Assembly: GCA_041736625.1 (NCBI GenBank)
Contig: JBGSTG010000087.1
Coordinates: 1-64,000, forward strand
DNA: 64,000 nt
Reading direction: 5' to 3'
From: M3007 sp041736625
GTDB taxonomy: Bacteria > Bacteroidota > Bacteroidia > Chitinophagales > Saprospiraceae
Below are positions 62,437 through 64,000 of the stretch, in pieces; the first letter of the stretch is position 1; each line of letters starts with the position of its first letter. Below the pieces are notes generated by a model. That model worked only from the letters and a program-made list of their open reading frames with translations, was not told the DNA's origin and searched no databases. A program made the translations under genes and the position numbers.

Positions 62437-62729
62437 AAAAGTGCGGCAGTGCTGCAGAGATAAAAAGAACAAAAAAAGGCGTTTGTTGAGCTTAAATTAT
62501 TATTAAAATCGCACAATTTATCATAAATATAACATTATCAATAATTTAACTTACTGTTTTTTGATAGTTTTGTTGAAAAAAAATAAAAAAATTGCCCATT
62601 TTTTTTCTGAAATTCGATCAGAATGCGGCTAAAGTTTCTTTGGGGAGCGCTGTTTGGGTGGTTTTTCGGTTGCATCTGTTGAGAAAGCGTCACTTCGAAA
62701 GCAAATTCTGTGCAGATTGGGGTATGGGC

Positions 62730-62851
62730 AAAAAAAAACCGCGGCACTCGTTTGTGCCGCGGCGGTTTCCCGTATATAATCTCATGAAAAGTTCCTAATC
62801 AGGTTGTCTGCGTTGTGTCGGTTGTTTTTTCCTGCACATCATTGACAGTAC
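62730..62851 (-). ncRNA. Array unit f: candidate small RNA
   Basis: The 3' part (62724-62790) is nearly identical to unit e, including box (62774-62785), stem (62739-62762) and nine T. The 5' half differs. Its promoter-like region CACTTTTG (62851-62858) plus the upstream block to 62906 equals that of unit e, with the same 26-nt distance to a TTG. Units e and f look like a duplication whose middle part has diverged. Confidence 0.5.
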
Positions 62852-63099
62852 AAAAGTGCGGCAGGTCTGCACAAGTGGAAAGAACAAAAAAAAGCGTTTG
62901 TTGAGCAAAATTTAAGGAGTAAATTTTACAAATAATTGATTATTAATTTATTGTGAAATAAATGTATTGGCTTTTGTTAAAAAACATCGGAAAATTTTTT
63001 TTATTTTTTCCGCTTTTTTTTGTCGGGCATCCTACAAATGGGTGTACGAAGCTGACCGGAAGGCGCTAAAACGGGGTGGAGCATGCACCGATGTAAGGC

Positions 63100-64000
63100 T
63101 CAGCGCATCACGGCAACCGGCATCATGGGGTCGAATGTTCCTTTGATGACGGGGCTTTGGCGGTTTCCGGTGTAAGCGCGCACCTGTTCGTATACGTAGG
63201 TGTAGAGTTCGTGGATACCCACCACTTTATCGTTGTTTTTATCGGCTTCGCCTTTGAGTCCGCGGATCAGGAAGTGGCTGAACACGCCTTGGCGCAATCC
63301 GGAGGATTCGAGGGAGGTTTCTTCGGCTTTGGACGACATGATGATGGCTGTTCCGGAAACGGATTTGCTCAGGTTGGCGTAATAGGCGTTGAGCATGGTT
63401 TCCTCCTCCGTGGAGCGCATGGCGAACAGGCTCCCGGAGTGGCAGGCGTCGGCCACACAAAGTTTGTACTTGGCCCGGCTGTTGTTGAAGATCAGGGATA
63501 TTTCTTCGTGGGCGATTTTGTTGTTGAACCCGTCGAAGTCGATGGGCAGGAACGACCCGTTCAGGCCGTGACCCGAGAAGTAAAAAAGCACCAGGTCGCC
63601 GGGGGCCGCTTTGCTGAAGAGGGATTTCATGGATTCGAGCACATTTTCGCGGGTGGCATCTTCGTCTATGAGGACGCGCACCTGGTCGTCGGGCAGGGCG
63701 CCGCCTTCGGGGCTTTTCAGGAAGGCAAACACCCGGTAGGCGTCGTCGTCGGTGTATCGAAGCGCCGGCATGTGGTCGTAGGAGGCCACACCGACCACCA
63801 CGGCCCATACTTTGGGCATTTCAGCAGGCTCGGTTGCGGGTCCGCGAGTCGGCTCCTGGCCGGCAACGGGGTCCGGATTTTCCTTGCCGAGGTATTCGCC
63901 GTTTTGCCAGTAGCCGCGCACGGTGGTGCCGTCGTGCAACACCAGCGTACCCTGACCACCGAACGCGCCGTTCTGCCACTCGCCCTGGTAAACATCGCCG
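63100..64000 (-). CDS. MORN-repeat caspase-like (C14) peptidase, partial
   Basis: C-terminal 300 residues; the frame stays open to the window edge. The visible N-terminal part is MORN-like repeats (GDVYQGEWQNGAFGGQGTL, then YWQNGEYLG). After a Pro/Glu linker comes a caspase-like p20 domain: VWAVVVGVASYDHMPALRYT, the catalytic His in LFYFSGHGLNGSF and Cys in LCVADACHSGSLF, then SGTAIIMSSKAEETSLES and GVFSHFLIRGL. The dyad is intact. MORN parts suggest membrane or partner binding. The stop is followed by about 190 nt of AT-rich sequence and then the RNA array on the same strand. Confidence 0.85.
   Translation of the reverse strand, partial: GDVYQGEWQNGAFGGQGTLVLHDGTTVRGYWQNGEYLGKENPDPVAGQEPTRGPATEPAEMPKVWAVVVGVASYDHMPALRYTDDDAYRVFAFLKSPEGGALPDDQVRVLIDEDATRENVLESMKSLFSKAAPGDLVLFYFSGHGLNGSFLPIDFDGFNNKIAHEEISLIFNNSRAKYKLCVADACHSGSLFAMRSTEEETMLNAYYANLSKSVSGTAIIMSSKAEETSLESSGLRQGVFSHFLIRGLKGEADKNNDKVVGIHELYTYVYEQVRAYTGNRQSPVIKGTFDPMMPVAVMR

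Noticed and set aside
61505..62906. CRISPR array or integron attC array
   Set aside because: Unit spacing is irregular (about 100 to 420 nt), repeats are not identical, and no cas or integrase gene is present; attC-like consensus sites are not seen.

Overview
The window looks like one contig from a free-living, GC-rich member of the Bacteroidota, most likely a Saprospiraceae-type (Saprospiria) bacterium. Three things point there. First, at least 25 gene starts are preceded by the Bacteroidota primary-sigma -7 box TAnnTTTG, and Shine-Dalgarno sites are scarce. Second, two secreted proteins carry type IX secretion (T9SS) C-terminal sorting domains, one with HYR and 'GCDT' repeats typical of Saprospiraceae surface proteins. 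Third, the housekeeping genes are Bacteroidota-like (GTP-type PEP carboxykinase, short ribosomal protein THX, RicT next to holB, polyphosphate glucokinase). There is no rRNA, CRISPR array or prophage. One tRNA (Gln) is present.

Layout. 0-4 kb: the end of an IS256-type element, then ddl and uvrA. 4-13.6 kb: a 949-aa secreted T9SS protein, a MoxR ATPase, XerD, an orphan histidine kinase, thrS, and an AT-rich orphan DUF433 antitoxin-like gene followed by palindromes. 13.6-19.5 kb: pckG, a TPR-like conserved protein, a small Cys-rich protein, hemB and a candidate small RNA. 19.5-28 kb: a run of a lipoprotein, a SprA-like outer-membrane protein, a SpoIIM-like protein and a DUF4129 protein, ending in a four-copy ~99-bp tandem repeat, then hemW and a second small-RNA candidate. 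28-39 kb: gpmI, a Uma2 nuclease, fumC, sodB, a 261-bp nested palindrome, a META lipoprotein, a glutaminyl-cyclase-like M28 enzyme, a HhH protein beside comEC, a CrtA-like protein and a HAD phosphatase. 39-52 kb: lpdA, ricT, holB, gpx, queD, a T9SS protein, arfB, an FAD protein, pepA-pdxA-ppgK and tatC. 52-61.5 kb: fadD with a beta-mannosidase, a peroxiredoxin-fold protein without its peroxidatic cysteine, tRNA-Gln, ribosomal protein THX (42 aa), DUF4783, a glucosaminidase-like protein and recQ. 61.5-63 kb has no convincing protein gene. It holds a minus-strand array of six related hairpin units. 63.1 kb to the edge: a MORN-repeat caspase-like protease that runs off the window.

Most genes are ordinary: energy and central metabolism (pckG, fumC, gpmI, lpdA, ppgK), tetrapyrrole (hemB, hemW), pyridoxal (pdxA), queuosine or pterin (queD), DNA repair and uptake (uvrA, recQ, comEC with the HhH protein, holB), oxidative defence (sodB, gpx) and translation quality (thrS, arfB, THX). 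The novelty lies between the genes. The main candidate is the RNA array at 61.5-62.9 kb: constant 3' part, terminator stems that change with pairing kept, and variable 5' part. Next is a second RNA family recognised by an identical 24-nt block before unrelated terminator hairpins at 19.3 kb (minus) and 39.3 kb (plus). REP-like palindromes at 35.46 and 42.4 kb supply the in-frame stop codons of comEC and holB.
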